Origin: Bacteroidales bacterium
GTDB taxonomy: Bacteria > Bacteroidota > Bacteroidia > Bacteroidales > UBA7960
Assembly: GCA_007124575.1 (NCBI GenBank)
Contig: SLEW01000271.1
Coordinates: 1 to 16,333, forward strand
Direction: 5' to 3'
DNA: 16,333 nt
Below the pieces are notes generated by a model. The model did no database searches and was not told where the DNA came from. It saw only the letters and a list, made by a program, of their open reading frames with translations. This document shows, one piece after another, positions 14,822-16,333 of this stretch. How positions within the stretch are numbered: position 1 is the stretch's first letter; each line of letters opens with the position of its first letter. Both the position numbers and the translations under genes were made by a program.

Positions 14822-16333
14822 ATGAAGGCCACACAAAGCAAGTTAAAGCGTAACATATGGCAGCAGTTAAAAAATATCCTGCTGGGTTCCGCATTATTTT
14901 TGTTTGCCGCCATAACCACTTTCATCATTTTTTTGTCACTTAACGCAGATAAAGTAAAGGGAATGCTTATCAGCGAGCTGGACAGCCGTCTGAAAGCTGA
15001 CTTATACATCGGCGAGCTTCACTTCAGCGCGCTAAAAAGCTTCCCCATGGCCTCCCTCACATTTCAGGACGTGCTGATCCTTTCAGATGATCAGCAAAAA
15101 ACACAGGACACCCTGGCACAGGCTGCTTTTGTGGAACTAAACTTCAACATGCTTGACTTTTTTCGCCAGGAATATACCCTCCGGCACCTGTCAGTCGAAA
15201 ACGGTTCTGTCAACCCGATAGTGTATCCCAATCGTGACTCTAACTACCTCCTGTGGGAGTCCGATACCCCTGAGAAAGGCACAAGTATTCATTTTGACAT
15301 CCATAGTCTTAACCTTAAACAGGTACATGTGCGCTACATGAACGAACCGGCCAAATACTTTATTGATGTAGCCTTCGAAGATATGCAAATCAAATCATCG
15401 AAAGGAAAAGAGCTCCGTAAATTTTCACTGCTAGGCTCATTTACCGGCAAAAGTATCCGGCTTGGTGATACGCACCTGCCTTCCGACCTGTATGTCCACA
15501 CAAATGTTAAGGCCGGGTTAGATGACGAAAACTCCTTGTTTCTTGAAGAAAGCCGTCTGACCATTCACGAACATCACTTTATTGTGGATGGGATATTCAG
15601 AAAAAAGGAAGATTTGCCCTATGCTGATGCAACTGTAGCCGCTGAAAACCTCAATACAGCTTTGCTGCTGAAAAAATTTCCTCCTGCCTGGAAAAGATTC
15701 CTGAAGCCTTATAACCCAAGTGGTGAACTTACGTTTAAAGCACATATTAAAGGCTTTCTCCACGATGCAGTAAGCCCTGCAGTAGCTTGCCACTTTTTCG
15801 TCAAAAATGGAAATGTCGCCATTCCAGGCCTGGGTCTGGAGACCAATATCCAGGAAGGCCAGGGCTCCTATTTGAAAAGGGCAGACAGCAGTTTTGGCGC
15901 CGGAAAAATTGACATCACACATGTCGTTGCAAGCGCCGGACAGTCATCATTACAGGGAAAAATAAGTCTCGACAACCTTCGTAAACCAAAACTTTCCTTT
16001 CAGCTTCAGGCCAGTCTCTCACCCGGCAAACTGCTGACCCTTTATCCATACGAGTCTCTTCATCAAGCCGGGGGAAATGTTGACCTGGACATCAATTTCT
16101 CAGGTTTAATGAGTGAAGGGAATAGCTTTACACACAAGGACCTCCTCTCTTCCAGGTTATCCGGGCAGGTAAAGCTGCATGATGTAAGCTTCATCGTAAA
16201 CGACAAGCATCATCTTCCTTACCATGGCATAGAGGCACACATGAATTTTCAGGACAATACGCTGCAAATGAAAAGCCTCCGGGGCAAGGCAGGTACGAGC
16301 GACTTCCAGGTCACCGGCATCATACAAAATGTG
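14822..16333 (+). CDS. AsmA-like inner-membrane-anchored protein, 3' end missing
   Basis: ATG at 14822 opens a frame that stays open for 504 codons to the right edge of the window, so the gene is incomplete. The product starts with a basic stretch and one transmembrane helix at about residues 19-40 (LLGSALFLFAAITTFIIFLSL). Then comes the typical AsmA-type beginning: NADKVKGMLISELDSRLKADLYIGELHFSALKSFPMASLTFQDV. The remainder is beta-rich with repeated strand patterns, as in AsmA/TamB-like bridge proteins that span the periplasm and are linked to outer-membrane lipid or protein homeostasis. Bacteroidota members are usually 800-1000 residues, so about half should be here. It starts 7 nt after rluB, suggesting co-transcription, although no functional link is evident. 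The family call is by architecture and sequence feel rather than a single diagnostic motif. Confidence 0.8.
   Translation, partial: MKATQSKLKRNIWQQLKNILLGSALFLFAAITTFIIFLSLNADKVKGMLISELDSRLKADLYIGELHFSALKSFPMASLTFQDVLILSDDQQKTQDTLAQAAFVELNFNMLDFFRQEYTLRHLSVENGSVNPIVYPNRDSNYLLWESDTPEKGTSIHFDIHSLNLKQVHVRYMNEPAKYFIDVAFEDMQIKSSKGKELRKFSLLGSFTGKSIRLGDTHLPSDLYVHTNVKAGLDDENSLFLEESRLTIHEHHFIVDGIFRKKEDLPYADATVAAENLNTALLLKKFPPAWKRFLKPYNPSGELTFKAHIKGFLHDAVSPAVACHFFVKNGNVAIPGLGLETNIQEGQGSYLKRADSSFGAGKIDITHVVASAGQSSLQGKISLDNLRKPKLSFQLQASLSPGKLLTLYPYESLHQAGGNVDLDINFSGLMSEGNSFTHKDLLSSRLSGQVKLHDVSFIVNDKHHLPYHGIEAHMNFQDNTLQMKSLRGKAGTSDFQVTGIIQNV

Noticed and set aside
15518..15922. Minus-strand open frame within the AsmA-like gene
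   Set aside because: The plus-strand frame is open across the whole region and shows AsmA-like architecture; the antisense product has no recognisable motif.

Overview
This window is almost entirely the division and cell wall (dcw) gene cluster of a member of the Bacteroidota, followed by a short housekeeping segment. The assignment rests on four things. The gene order is ftsI-murE-mraY-murD-ftsW-murG-murC-ftsQ-ftsA-ftsZ, with no ddl or murB between murC and ftsQ. FtsI carries a C-terminal PASTA domain. MraY has an enlarged non-cytoplasmic loop. FtsZ ends in NNSFLHDNVD, a tail I know from Bacteroidota. Most start codons are preceded by A-rich sequence rather than a strong Shine-Dalgarno, as is usual in this phylum. 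I cannot place it below phylum with confidence. All genes are on the + strand.

Positions 1-13024 hold the dcw cluster. It opens inside ftsI, the septal transpeptidase, whose N-terminus lies outside the window. Next come murE (adds meso-diaminopimelate, judging from a DNPR motif), mraY (lipid I synthase), a fragment of murD, ftsW (septal glycan polymerase), murG (lipid II synthase), murC (adds L-Ala), ftsQ (divisome linker), ftsA (membrane anchor for FtsZ) and ftsZ. Gaps are short, so this is very probably one or a few long transcripts. The products make the UDP-MurNAc peptide, convert it to lipid II and polymerise and cross-link it at a septum positioned by FtsZ/FtsA.

The one serious anomaly is murD. 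Only the C-terminal ligase domain and a few preceding residues survive, 182 codons against the usual 440-450. The UDP-binding domain and the whole ATP-binding central domain are missing, and a 145-bp non-coding stretch stands where they should begin. MurD is essential for peptidoglycan synthesis, so either a complete murD lies elsewhere, or the function is split, or the assembly is wrong here.

Positions 13025-13984 hold a probable promoter, an FKBP-type peptidyl-prolyl isomerase lipoprotein, a small conserved helical protein of unknown function, and a strong intrinsic terminator. Positions 14014-16333 hold an RluB/RsuA-type pseudouridine synthase and, 7 nt later, a membrane-anchored AsmA-like protein that runs off the right edge. 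No stretch over 300 bases lacks a gene. I see no mobile element, CRISPR array, tRNA, rRNA or foreign island. The longest intergenic regions are 4763-4907 and 13025-13141, and both are described below.
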